Of a DNA stretch of 64,000 nucleotides, positions 36,121-44,594 are shown piece by piece. Numbering within the stretch: position 1 is the first letter of the stretch; the number at the start of each line of letters is the position of its first letter. The DNA comes from Halospina denitrificans (GTDB lineage: Bacteria > Pseudomonadota > Gammaproteobacteria > Pseudomonadales > Oleiphilaceae). The translations under genes and the position numbers were made by a program. Where the stretch lies: the NCBI RefSeq assembly GCF_004364635.1, contig NZ_SOAX01000005.1, positions 1 to 64,000 of the forward strand, read 5' to 3'. A model generated the notes under the pieces. The model made no database searches. It worked only from the letters and a program-made list of their open reading frames with translations, and was not told the origin of the DNA.

Positions 36121-37377
36121 ATGCATATAGTGGTTCTCGGTGCCGGCGTAATCGGTACCGCCACCGCCTGGTACCTGCGCGAGGCGGGGCATGATGTGAC
36201 GGTCCTTGAGCGGCGAGGCGGTGCCGCCCAGGAGACCAGCTTCGCCAACGGCGGGCAGATTTCCGTCTCCCACGCCGAACCCTGGGCCGGCCCCGGCGCC
36301 CCGCGCCAGCTCCTGCGCTGGCTCTTTGCCCCGGAATCGCCCCTGCGCTTTCAACCCCGCATGGATTGGTACCAGTGGCGATGGGGGCTCCAGTTCCTGC
36401 GCGAATGCGGTGCCTCCCGGTACCAGCGTAACCTGCGCCAGGTGGTGGCGCTGGGGCTCTACAGTCGCGCCTGCCTGCAATCACTCCGGGAAAGAACGGG
36501 GATTGAATACCATCACAGGGAAGAGGGCATACTCCACTTCTACACAAACGGCCATGTGTTCGACAGGGCGAGGGAGCCGGCGCGGCGCATGACGGAACTG
36601 GGCTGTGAGCGGCGCATCATTGATGCCCATGAAGCGACCCGCATCGAGCCCGCCCTGGAGGGCATCGGGCACAGGATCCAGGGAGCGACCTATACGCCCG
36701 GGGATGAGTCCGGCGATGCTCGCCTGTTCACCCAGCGCCTGGCCGCCATGGGCGAGCAGGCCGGCGTCCGCTTCTGCTATAACACCCGGATCATGGGCGT
36801 TGAGAGCGAGAATGGTCGCATAGCCGGGGTGCGGGTGAACCGGGACGGCGCTTTCGGCCGCATTGAAGGGGATGCCTATGTGGTGGCCATGGGCAGCTTT
36901 TCGGCGCCGTTGCTTCGTCCCCTGGGAATCAGGTTGCCCGTCTATCCCGCTCGGGGCTATTCCCTGACGGTGCCCGTAAAGGACCCGGAAAGGGCCTACA
37001 GTGTCAGCCTGATCGACGATGAGTACAAGCTGGTCTATTCCCGCCTGGGCGAGAGCCTGCGGATCGCCGGGATGGCGGAGATTGGCGGTTACCGGCAGGA
37101 TCTTGATCACGCCCGCTGCCGCCAGATCCTCGATCGCGCCGCAGCCTGCTTCCCGGGCGGAGGGGACTGGGCGAGGGCGCAGTTCTGGGCTGGTCTGCGG
37201 CCGGCAACGCCATCAAGCGTGCCTTGCATCGGCGCGACCGCATGGCCCAATCTCTGGCTCAATACCGGCCATGGCACACTGGGCTGGACCCATGCCTGTG
37301 GCTCGGCGGCCATCCTTCGTGATCTGGTGGCCGGTAAGGAGCCGGACGTGAGGCTGGACTCCCGTGGCCGGTGGTAA
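36121..37377 (+). CDS. dadA: D-amino acid dehydrogenase (DadA-like FAD oxidoreductase)
   Basis: A 418-residue FAD-dependent dehydrogenase that oxidises D-amino acids to 2-oxo acids, feeding electrons to the respiratory chain. The dinucleotide-binding motif VLGAGVIGTATAWYL is at residues 4-18. The DAO-family segments YPARGYSLTVP and the C-terminal GHGTLGWTHACGSA (FAD-contact) are present. Length matches E. coli DadA (432). No dadX racemase lies nearby, so a different D-amino acid role is possible. Its end overlaps the next gene by 14 bp. Confidence 0.83.
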   Translation: MHIVVLGAGVIGTATAWYLREAGHDVTVLERRGGAAQETSFANGGQISVSHAEPWAGPGAPRQLLRWLFAPESPLRFQPRMDWYQWRWGLQFLRECGASRYQRNLRQVVALGLYSRACLQSLRERTGIEYHHREEGILHFYTNGHVFDRAREPARRMTELGCERRIIDAHEATRIEPALEGIGHRIQGATYTPGDESGDARLFTQRLAAMGEQAGVRFCYNTRIMGVESENGRIAGVRVNRDGAFGRIEGDAYVVAMGSFSAPLLRPLGIRLPVYPARGYSLTVPVKDPERAYSVSLIDDEYKLVYSRLGESLRIAGMAEIGGYRQDLDHARCRQILDRAAACFPGGGDWARAQFWAGLRPATPSSVPCIGATAWPNLWLNTGHGTLGWTHACGSAAILRDLVAGKEPDVRLDSRGRW

Positions 37378-38473
37378 TCCAAAGCCCAGGGTGCTCTGCC
37401 TGTCCGCCTACGAGGCGGCCAGCCACCGGCAGTGGCGGGAGCTTCTGGAGCGCAGCCTGCCGGGCTATGAGTGGCACAGCCTGACCCTGCCGCCGCGCCA
37501 TTTCCGCTGGCGCATCCGGGGCAACCCGCTGAGCTGGCTCAACGAGCCCCTGCTTGAGCAGTCCTGGGACCTGGTCATCGCCACCAGCATGGTCGACCTG
37601 GCCACGCTGCGCGGTATCCATCCCGCTCTGGCGCGGGCCCCGGCCATTGCCTATTTCCATGAAAACCAGTTTGCCTACCCCGACCGGCGCAAGGGGCAGG
37701 GCAGTAACGAGCCCGGCATCGTCAACCTTTACACCGCGCTCTCCGCGGATCGGGTCCTGTTCAACAGCGACTGGAACCGCCGCAGCCTGATTGAGGGCGT
37801 GGAAAAGCTGATGCGCCAGCTCCCGGACCATAAACCCAGGGATCTGACACGGCGCCTGGAGGCGAAAAGCGAAGTGGTACCGGTACCGATTGATGACGGG
37901 GTCTTCTTTGGTCGGGACAGGGACTGGTCCCCGGTGCCGCACCTGCTCTGGAACCATCGATGGGAGTATGACAAGGGGCCGGATAGGCTGCTGGCCATAC
38001 TGCGGGCACTGAAGCGTAACGGCCAGGCATTCCGCATCAGCGTGGTGGGGCAGCAGTTCCGCTCCGCGCCCGAGGCCTTCGAGGCCATCCGCGCCGAGTT
38101 CAATGGGGAACTGGTGCATTTCGGGTTCCTCGCCTCGGAGGACGACTACCGGTCATTGCTGGGCGAGGCGGATCTGGTGCTTTCCACGGCCCTGCACGAC
38201 TTTCAGGGCCTGGCCATACTGGAGGGTATGGCCGCCGGCGCGGTGCCGGTGGTGCCCGACCGCCTGGCCTACCCGGAATACGTGCCCGCGGCGCTTCGCT
38301 ATGAAAGCAGCGAGGTGGACGTCGACAGGGAGGCAGCGAAGGCGACCGCCCTTATCCGGGAGTTGCTCAACAACCCTCGCCCTGCCTGCGCCACGTTCAG
38401 GCCTGATGCGTATCGCGCAAGCCAGGTTCTGCCCCTTTATGAGCGCGCCTTCTCGGAACTGCTTCCCGGCTGA
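37364..38473 (+). CDS. tRNA-queuosine alpha-mannosyltransferase-like glycosyltransferase
   Basis: A 369-residue GT4-type glycosyltransferase with the N-terminal DUF3524 domain of GTDC1/QTMAN. Characteristic parts are the N-terminal RVLCLSAYEAASHRQW, the central HENQFAYP and FNSDWNRRSL, and the C-terminal donor-binding region with ALHDFQGLAILEGMAAGAVPVVP. Vertebrate QTMAN attaches mannose to queuosine-34 of tRNA-Asp, so a similar tRNA role is possible here, though no queuosine-synthesis gene is in view. It starts at a GTG inside the end of the DadA-like gene and its 3' end overlaps the convergent epimerase by 37 bp. Confidence 0.8.
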   Translation: MAGGNPKPRVLCLSAYEAASHRQWRELLERSLPGYEWHSLTLPPRHFRWRIRGNPLSWLNEPLLEQSWDLVIATSMVDLATLRGIHPALARAPAIAYFHENQFAYPDRRKGQGSNEPGIVNLYTALSADRVLFNSDWNRRSLIEGVEKLMRQLPDHKPRDLTRRLEAKSEVVPVPIDDGVFFGRDRDWSPVPHLLWNHRWEYDKGPDRLLAILRALKRNGQAFRISVVGQQFRSAPEAFEAIRAEFNGELVHFGFLASEDDYRSLLGEADLVLSTALHDFQGLAILEGMAAGAVPVVPDRLAYPEYVPAALRYESSEVDVDREAAKATALIRELLNNPRPACATFRPDAYRASQVLPLYERAFSELLPG

Positions 38474-39489
38474 AAATCCGGGCCCAGACGCTTGGTCAGC
38501 GACGGCTTGAGCTGCTCCTGTTGCAGCAACCATGCAATGGTATCCTGGAGCGTCTCACTCGCTGGCCGTGGTGACAGGCCAAGGGCCTGGTTGGCTTCGT
38601 CCATGTCGATGTAGGCGTAGCGCTCCACCACCTCGTAGACCAGGTCGTAGGTGAAGGGGGGCTTGATGCCGAAAAGCCGGCAGAAGCGTTCCACCCACTT
38701 GGCGAACCACAGGGTCAGGCCGCGGCCGGTGCCCAGGTGGATGGGCCTGGTTCCCGTCATCTCCTTCAGCAGGCGGCCGATTTCGCGAACCTCGATGTTT
38801 TCGCCGCCGATCAGGTACCGTCCGCCGGGCTGGCCCCGGGTCAGTGCGGCGACATGGGCCTGGGCGACGTCCCGCACATCGACCAGGTTCAGTCCGCCCC
38901 GGTAGGTCTGGCCCGCGCCGTTGAGCCAGTCCTTGACCAGCTGGTTGGAGGGCGTGATGCGGTAATCCAGCGGTCCCATGACGATGGCCGGACAGATCAC
39001 GACCAGCTCCACACCGTATTCCTTTGCCAGTGACTGGGCGGTCTGTTCGCTGCGGGTCTTAGCAAGGTAATAGGGGTTGTGGGGGTCGTTGTTCCAGTCG
39101 TGGCTGGTCAGTTTGGTCTGCGGGTCGTAGGAGAAGCCCACGGAGGCGACCGAGCTGGTGTAGACGACGCGCTTGATGCCGTGTTCCCGGGCGGCACTGA
39201 AGACGGCCCTGGCGCCCTGGACGGCGGGTTCGAAAATCTCGTCGGCGTCGGCGCCCATGGTCTTGTAGACGGCGGCCATATGGATGATGGCGTCGACACC
39301 GGCTGCGGCCTTGCTGACGGCCTCCGCATCCCGGATATCACCCTCCGCCAACTCCGGCGACAGCCCTTCCAGCCCACGTCGATCGGAATTGGGGCGAACG
39401 AAAGCCCGAACCTCGTGGCCTTCGTCCTGCAGCTGTTTGACTACGTGGCAGCCTATGTGGCCGTTCGCGCCGGTTACGAGTACTTTCAT
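38437..39489 (-). CDS. NAD-dependent epimerase/dehydratase (extended SDR)
   Basis: A 350-residue extended short-chain dehydrogenase. The Rossmann motif VTGANGHIGCHVVKQL is at residues 5-20 and the catalytic YxxxK is YYLAK with an upstream serine (TSSVASVG). The sequence resembles dihydroflavonol-4-reductase-like and HpnA-type sugar epimerases. No hopanoid genes are nearby, so the substrate is unknown. Its 3' end overlaps the glycosyltransferase gene by 37 bp; upstream lies palindromic element copy B. Confidence 0.82.
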   Translation of the reverse strand: MKVLVTGANGHIGCHVVKQLQDEGHEVRAFVRPNSDRRGLEGLSPELAEGDIRDAEAVSKAAAGVDAIIHMAAVYKTMGADADEIFEPAVQGARAVFSAAREHGIKRVVYTSSVASVGFSYDPQTKLTSHDWNNDPHNPYYLAKTRSEQTAQSLAKEYGVELVVICPAIVMGPLDYRITPSNQLVKDWLNGAGQTYRGGLNLVDVRDVAQAHVAALTRGQPGGRYLIGGENIEVREIGRLLKEMTGTRPIHLGTGRGLTLWFAKWVERFCRLFGIKPPFTYDLVYEVVERYAYIDMDEANQALGLSPRPASETLQDTIAWLLQQEQLKPSLTKRLGPDFQPGSSSEKARS

Positions 39490-39545
39490 GATGTAGGTCC
39501 CATTTATTGTTGTTGATGCCTCGGATAACTCTGAGGCTTGGTGGC

Positions 39546-39668
39546 CGATAAGTCAGGGCAGTGGTGGGTCTTTCAGGGAAGCTCCGGAGCCATGGATGGC
39601 GGAGGGCAGCGTACAGGGATGTATTCACAGCGATTCCCTGAAAGACCCACCACTGCGCTGGCTTATTG
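39546..39668 (-). repeat. Palindromic dispersed element, copy B
   Basis: A perfect 23-bp inverted repeat (39558-39580 with 39634-39656) extends outward to 35 bp (39546-39580 with 39634-39668) with three mismatches. It encloses a 53-bp core that, read on the minus strand, matches the cores of copies A and C. The core contains CCATCCATGG and TACATCCCTGTA, both near-palindromes. It lies between the epimerase and truC, both on the minus strand; its outermost arm just touches the truC stop codon. Confidence 0.9.
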
Positions 39669-40427
39669 GTCACTACCCTGAAGCCCGATCTGCTCCGCGA
39701 TTCCCCTGAAATCGTCGTCCACTTCTGTCTCGATGACAAGGGGGTCGCCGGTGATGGGGTGGGTCATGCTCAGCCGGATCGCGCAGAGCAGGAGCCGTTC
39801 AAGCCCATAGTGCTCGCGGAAATACCGGTTGTGAATCCCTTTTCCGTAATTCACATCCCCAATGATCGGGTGGTTGCGGGTCTTGAGGTGGCGGCGAAGT
39901 TGGTGCCGGCGCCCGGTGATGGGGCGCAGGCGGACCAGACTGTAGCGGGTGTGCAGGTACCGGCCGTCGACGGAGACCGGCACCGTTGTCTGCGCAACCC
40001 GGTGATAGAGGGTTTTGGCGGACTGGGGCGTCTTGGGGCGCTTTTTCCGTTTGCGGCTGTCCGGGTCCCGTGGGGCCAGGGGTTTGTCGATGATGCCGCC
40101 GAGCGGGGGCCAGCCGCGTACCAGGGCCATGTAGTCCTTGCGTACCTGGTGGTTCTGGAAGGCATCGGCGGTCAGTCGGGCGGTATCGCTGTCCAGTGCA
40201 AAGAGCAGGATGCCGGAGGTGGGTTTGTCCAGGCGGTGTACGGGGTAGAGGTGCTGGCCGATCTGGTCGCGGACCAGGGGCAGGGCGATGCGGGTTTCAT
40301 GGCGGTCGATGCTGGTGCGGTGTACGAGCATGCCGGAGGGTTTGTGAACGGCGACCAGGTGGGCGTCCTGGTAGAGGACGGTAATCGGTTCGCTCTCCGG
40401 GGCTTCACCGGTTATCATCGTAGCCAT
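39663..40427 (-). CDS. truC: tRNA pseudouridine(65) synthase TruC
   Basis: RluA-family pseudouridine synthase, 254 residues. The catalytic Asp67 is in HRLDKPTSG, following VRDQIGQHLYPV, which is characteristic of TruC. The C-terminal R-rich GRRHQLRRHLK and GDVNYGKG segments are also present. The ATG at 40427 gives the family length; its start codon shares three bases with the divergent ABC1 gene's ATG (the two lie on the same CATG). An ATG at 40418 is the alternative. Confidence 0.92.
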   Translation of the reverse strand: MATMITGEAPESEPITVLYQDAHLVAVHKPSGMLVHRTSIDRHETRIALPLVRDQIGQHLYPVHRLDKPTSGILLFALDSDTARLTADAFQNHQVRKDYMALVRGWPPLGGIIDKPLAPRDPDSRKRKKRPKTPQSAKTLYHRVAQTTVPVSVDGRYLHTRYSLVRLRPITGRRHQLRRHLKTRNHPIIGDVNYGKGIHNRYFREHYGLERLLLCAIRLSMTHPITGDPLVIETEVDDDFRGIAEQIGLQGSDQ

Positions 40428-42378
40428 GGTCGAAGACTCCAGAAAAGTGATTGAGATTAATCTGCCCGTGCTGCGGGAGCGGACCGGCTCCGCTCTGCGT
40501 GGCGCGGGCGATTTTGCTATGAGCACGGTGCGGCTGCCGCGTGCTTTCACGCCCGTGGCGCGCCTGATTATGCGCGACGAGGATGTTACACGCGAGGAAC
40601 TCTCGCGGGAACTGGATCGCCTCTTTGAAGCGCTCTATGAACACCCGCTCTCCGAGCACAGCCGCTCGCTTACGGTCTATCTGAGGCGCTACCGGCTGAT
40701 TCCCAATGAGGAATCCACGGAAAACCTGATCCGCTTCATGGTGAAGCAGGTGATGCTGCGCAGTCCGGTGGAGATTCCGGATGCCATTGTCGACGAGTTC
40801 TGGAGTTTCTTTCACGAGCTGATCAGTGCGCCGGAACTCAAGGGCCTGGTGGAGCTCAACCTTGATATCACGCGGGTCGTTCTGAGGACCTATGAACCGC
40901 TGCTGGTGGATCTTGCCAACCGGGTCAAGGAGCTCCGCCGCCAGAACCAGGTCGCCATGGGAGATATGCTCGGCAAGGTGCAGGTGCTGCGCAGTGATCT
41001 GGTGATACTGCGCCGCCAGATCCGGGCCATCCGCTACATCAAGCCCTTCCTGCAGACCGATCCCCAGGATTTCCATGGCCAGGCGCAGATCGTGGCGAAG
41101 ATGGTGCGCGAGTTCGGCCCGCTGTTCATCAAGATGGCGCAGGTGGCGGCGGCCAATGCGGACTTCCTGCCGGACGAGATTGCGAAGGAGCTGGCAGTCT
41201 TCCAGGAAGACGTTGAGCCCATGACCGGCGATGAGGTTCGCCAGGCCTTCATCGAATCCAAGGGCTGCCCGCCCGAGGAACTGTATTTTGACTTCAAGGT
41301 GGATAAGCCGCTGAAGTCCGGCTCCATCGGTTCCGTCTATGTTGCCAAGAAGCCCGTCGAGCAGGACGGCGTTGAGGTTCTGGTGCCGATCATCGTCAAG
41401 GTTGCGCGGCACAACCTGGAGCGCGAATTCCAGATGGGCTCGCTGGCCATTGAGCTGATGCTGGTATCCAGCCAGTACTGGGCGCCGCACTCCAAGCTGT
41501 TGCCGTTCCTCGAGGCCATGTCCGAGCAGATCAAGGAATTTTCCAGGGGCTTTGAGCGGGAGCTGGACTTTGAGGAGGAGGCGGTGGTCCAGAACCGCTT
41601 CGCGGAGCGGGCAAGGGGCTCGAAAAACTGGTACGTGCCCGAGGTTTACGAGGTTACCGGCCGCATTCTGGAGATGGAATTCCTGGATGACGCCATGTCC
41701 ATCAACCGCGTCCTGGCGGGACAGACCGGCCGGGGCCGGCGTCGTCTGCAGCGCCGTATTGCCGAGAACTTCCTGTTTACGGTGCTTGAGCATCTGATTG
41801 TGCATCAGGAATTCCATGGTGACCTGCATCCGGGCAATATCATGGCCAGCCCGGACGGCTCCCTTTACCTGATCGACTGGGGGAATGTCGTGGACATGCG
41901 CGGCAAATGGGTCATGATCCGGGATTATCTGATGGCAGTGCTGATGGGCGATACAGGGCGGCTTGCGGATTGCCTTATCACCATGAGTACCGACCCCGAG
42001 GGGAACCGGCTAAGGCGTGATGAAATCATTGAGGCCCTGGACGATACCCTTGCCAAGAAGGGGGTGACGCCGCTTACCGAGGAGCCGCTGCGGCGCCTGT
42101 ACCGGGAAGGCTATGAGGGACTCCAGCTGCGCCTCCAGACGGCGGCTCACCTGGCGTCGAACGCCTATCAGCTGAGACTGGTGCTGCAGAGCGATTACCT
42201 GCATCTGTCCCGTTCCCTCATGGCCATGGGGGGCACCTACGCCAACCTCTACCGTGACATGTCCCCGCTGACCATGGCTCGCGACTTTGCCGTGGACGTG
42301 AGCCTTTTCCCGGTTAATATGCTGCGTCAGCGTCTGGGCCGCCGCCGGCGCTCCGGAAACCTGCTTCCCGCGCGTTGA
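40426..42378 (+). CDS. ABC1/AarF/UbiB-family kinase-like protein
   Basis: A 650-residue ABC1-family protein, longer than UbiB (546). The kinase-like core has HGDLHPGN (464-471, Asp466) and the metal-binding DWG at 484-486. The family KxGQ motif reads KMAQ (236-239), so its glycine is Ala, and the Ala-rich nucleotide loop reads SGSIGSVYVAKK. UbiB's two C-terminal membrane helices are not evident; the N-terminal 200 residues are a helical extension. It is therefore likely a UbiB paralogue of unknown substrate. It is divergent from truC with overlapping start codons and is followed by a TonB-like gene overlapping by 4 bp. Confidence 0.82.
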   Translation: MVEDSRKVIEINLPVLRERTGSALRGAGDFAMSTVRLPRAFTPVARLIMRDEDVTREELSRELDRLFEALYEHPLSEHSRSLTVYLRRYRLIPNEESTENLIRFMVKQVMLRSPVEIPDAIVDEFWSFFHELISAPELKGLVELNLDITRVVLRTYEPLLVDLANRVKELRRQNQVAMGDMLGKVQVLRSDLVILRRQIRAIRYIKPFLQTDPQDFHGQAQIVAKMVREFGPLFIKMAQVAAANADFLPDEIAKELAVFQEDVEPMTGDEVRQAFIESKGCPPEELYFDFKVDKPLKSGSIGSVYVAKKPVEQDGVEVLVPIIVKVARHNLEREFQMGSLAIELMLVSSQYWAPHSKLLPFLEAMSEQIKEFSRGFERELDFEEEAVVQNRFAERARGSKNWYVPEVYEVTGRILEMEFLDDAMSINRVLAGQTGRGRRRLQRRIAENFLFTVLEHLIVHQEFHGDLHPGNIMASPDGSLYLIDWGNVVDMRGKWVMIRDYLMAVLMGDTGRLADCLITMSTDPEGNRLRRDEIIEALDDTLAKKGVTPLTEEPLRRLYREGYEGLQLRLQTAAHLASNAYQLRLVLQSDYLHLSRSLMAMGGTYANLYRDMSPLTMARDFAVDVSLFPVNMLRQRLGRRRRSGNLLPAR

Positions 42379-43451
42379 GCCTGGATCAGGCCATGGGGAA
42401 CCGCGCTTCCATGCCAACCGGGGTCTGGCTGAAAATCCTGCTTCTGAGTGCACTTTTCCACCTGCTGTTGTTGATTTTATTCTGGCCGACCCTGAGAGAG
42501 CTTTTCCGTGAGCCGGAGGTGCTCCCCGGGATGCAGTTTGATGTAACCGTTAAACAGCGGACTGCGCCTGAACAGCCCGTGCCCGAACCCGAAGAGCAAA
42601 AGGAGACTCCTGAGGACGAGCCGCCTGAGCAGGAAGAGAAACCAGAGCAGGAAGAGCCCGAACCGGAACCTGAACCGGAACCCGAGGAGGAAATGCACCT
42701 GCCACGGGATACCGATGAAACCGTCGACCTGGACGGCACGGATACCGAGGCGCCGGAACAGGAGGCACCCCTGGCGGAATCGGGGAAATCGGAGCAGCCG
42801 AGCGAAGATCCAGCGGGGGAATCCGGGGATGACGATGACGCGGCTCCTTCCGGTGGTACCGCCTCGGAGAACAGGGCAAAGGAGGACGCTGAGGCCGCCG
42901 ATGAGGCGCCTGAATCCGCGTCTCGAATGGACCGCGTGGAAACCCCGGACGCCGGCGTTCCTGATCGACCGGATGCGGACAGTGCCAGCATGTCACTGGG
43001 CGAGGAGGTTTCGCCGCAGGATGATTCCGGGGCACCGTCGATCCCCGAAGATGCCCTCGGTGGTAATGGTGGCATCCAGGCCCTGGAAGACGAGGAGATG
43101 GACGCCATCCGTGGCGAGTCACCCGTGAGTGAGATTGAAGAGCGCCGTATCCGGATGGCGAATGAGTACCTGGCGCGCATGAAACGCCAGATTCTGGCGG
43201 CCTGGGATCAGCCGGATAATACGGATGCCCGTCATAAGGGCGAGATTCGGTTTTCCGTGGACAGCCGCGGTTACCTGCGTACCTCCAGGGTGCATCTGCC
43301 CAGTGGGCATGAGGCGTTGGATGAAAGTGCCCTGAGAGCGGTGCGTGCGGTTGAACGCTATCGCGTGCCGGATTCACCTTCCATCGTGCGCCAGTACTAT
43401 CAGAGCCTGCGATTCACCTATTCGGGAGCACCTGTGAATAATGACCAATAA
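42375..43451 (+). CDS. TonB-like protein with acidic Glu/Pro spacer
   Basis: A 358-residue protein with one N-terminal membrane anchor (about residues 19-38) and a C-terminal TonB-type domain (about 255-350: NEYLARMKRQILAAWDQP ... SLRFTYS). Between them lies a roughly 200-residue linker dominated by Pro-Glu and Asp/Ser repeats instead of the Pro-Lys repeats of classical TonB. It probably spans the periplasm. No ExbB/ExbD genes are adjacent. The start could be the TTG at 42375 (overlapping the upstream stop) or ATG at 42393. Function as an energy transducer is inferred, not certain; TolA-like roles are possible. Confidence 0.75.
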   Translation: MSLDQAMGNRASMPTGVWLKILLLSALFHLLLLILFWPTLRELFREPEVLPGMQFDVTVKQRTAPEQPVPEPEEQKETPEDEPPEQEEKPEQEEPEPEPEPEPEEEMHLPRDTDETVDLDGTDTEAPEQEAPLAESGKSEQPSEDPAGESGDDDDAAPSGGTASENRAKEDAEAADEAPESASRMDRVETPDAGVPDRPDADSASMSLGEEVSPQDDSGAPSIPEDALGGNGGIQALEDEEMDAIRGESPVSEIEERRIRMANEYLARMKRQILAAWDQPDNTDARHKGEIRFSVDSRGYLRTSRVHLPSGHEALDESALRAVRAVERYRVPDSPSIVRQYYQSLRFTYSGAPVNNDQ

Positions 43452-43466
43452 GCGCCGGGAGAAGGC

Positions 43467-44501
43467 ATGAGCGGAATCCCCGTACTGGACGTGTTTGAAC
43501 GGAACCGTGAAGGGCTTTCCGGGTCGATTTGTATGTTGGGGGCACCGGATCAGGTGCCGGCCGCCAACGAAAACGCCATTTACAGTCTGACGACCCATTT
43601 CGGCCAGTGGGAGCACCACGGCGGGCACGATCAGCAATGGTATTTCGGCTATGATGATCCGGCGCTTCCGGCGGACTTCGATCATGTGGTCATTTTTATA
43701 CCCAAGGCCCGGAGCGAACTCGACATGCGCTGCGAGTGGGCGTTGAGCCGGGTCAGGCCCGGGGGCGAGATCTGGCTGGTGGGCGCCCGGAAAGAGGGTA
43801 TCGCCGGCGGTGCCAAACGATTCCTGGCGCGATTCCCGGACGCCTATAAGGCGGATAGCGCCCGGCACTGTCAGCTCTGGAGAACCCGTGTTGATGCGGA
43901 TCTTGTAGCGCCGGAGTTCCGGGTTGAGGATTGGCTGAGCCCGGTGCCGCTTATGGTTGGTGGCCAGACCCTGTCGCTGTTCAGCCTGCCGGGGCTGTTC
44001 AGCGAAGGTCGATTGGACGCAGGGACACGACTGCTGCTGGAAACGGTTACAGAGTGCCCGCAGGGGCCGGTACTGGATTTTGCCTGTGGTAATGGTGTCA
44101 TCGGAGCCTGGCTCAGCCGGAATTGGCCGGAGCTGGAACTGACGCTCAGTGATGTTCAGTGGCAGGCGCTGACCTGTGCCCGCCGGGCCTTGCGTGACAA
44201 TGAGCGGGTGAGTGTTGTCGCCTCGGACAGCCTGTCCCGGGTGGGGGCGGACTATGGAACCCTGATTACCAACCCGCCTTTCCATCAGGGGGTGGCAAAG
44301 GATTCAAGGGTGACCGAGGCGTTGATCGAGTATGCCACCAGGCACCTCATTCCAAAGGGGGAAATCCGGCTTGTCGCCAATGCCTTCCTGCCGTACGCAC
44401 GTTTGCTTGAAAGGGCATTCGGGCGCGTTTCGGTGCTTGCGGACGATGGAGACTTCCGGGTCTACAGGGCGCAAAAGGACAAACATTCACGAAAGAAATG
44501 A
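43467..44501 (+). CDS. rsmC: 16S rRNA (guanine-1207-N2) methyltransferase RsmC
   Basis: A 344-residue tandem methyltransferase. The C-terminal half has the SAM-binding VLDFACGNGVIGAWL and the amino-methyltransferase motif NPPF (269-272), followed by HQG as in RsmC/RlmG. The N-terminal half is the degenerate methyltransferase-like domain of the family. It methylates G1207 of 16S rRNA. It follows the TonB-like gene by 15 bp. Confidence 0.9.
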   Translation: MSGIPVLDVFERNREGLSGSICMLGAPDQVPAANENAIYSLTTHFGQWEHHGGHDQQWYFGYDDPALPADFDHVVIFIPKARSELDMRCEWALSRVRPGGEIWLVGARKEGIAGGAKRFLARFPDAYKADSARHCQLWRTRVDADLVAPEFRVEDWLSPVPLMVGGQTLSLFSLPGLFSEGRLDAGTRLLLETVTECPQGPVLDFACGNGVIGAWLSRNWPELELTLSDVQWQALTCARRALRDNERVSVVASDSLSRVGADYGTLITNPPFHQGVAKDSRVTEALIEYATRHLIPKGEIRLVANAFLPYARLLERAFGRVSVLADDGDFRVYRAQKDKHSRKK

Positions 44502-44594
44502 TGGAAATTTATAGCATTGATTTTAATTATGGATGCGATCCCTTTAGAATACGCCTCGACATCACACGTAACACCCCCAACGCATAGGTGAATC

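Noticed and set aside
40405-41829. 474-codon minus-strand open frame
   Set aside because: It lies antisense to the ABC1 gene, whose motifs are clear. The translation is Leu/His/Gln-rich, typical of a shadow frame.
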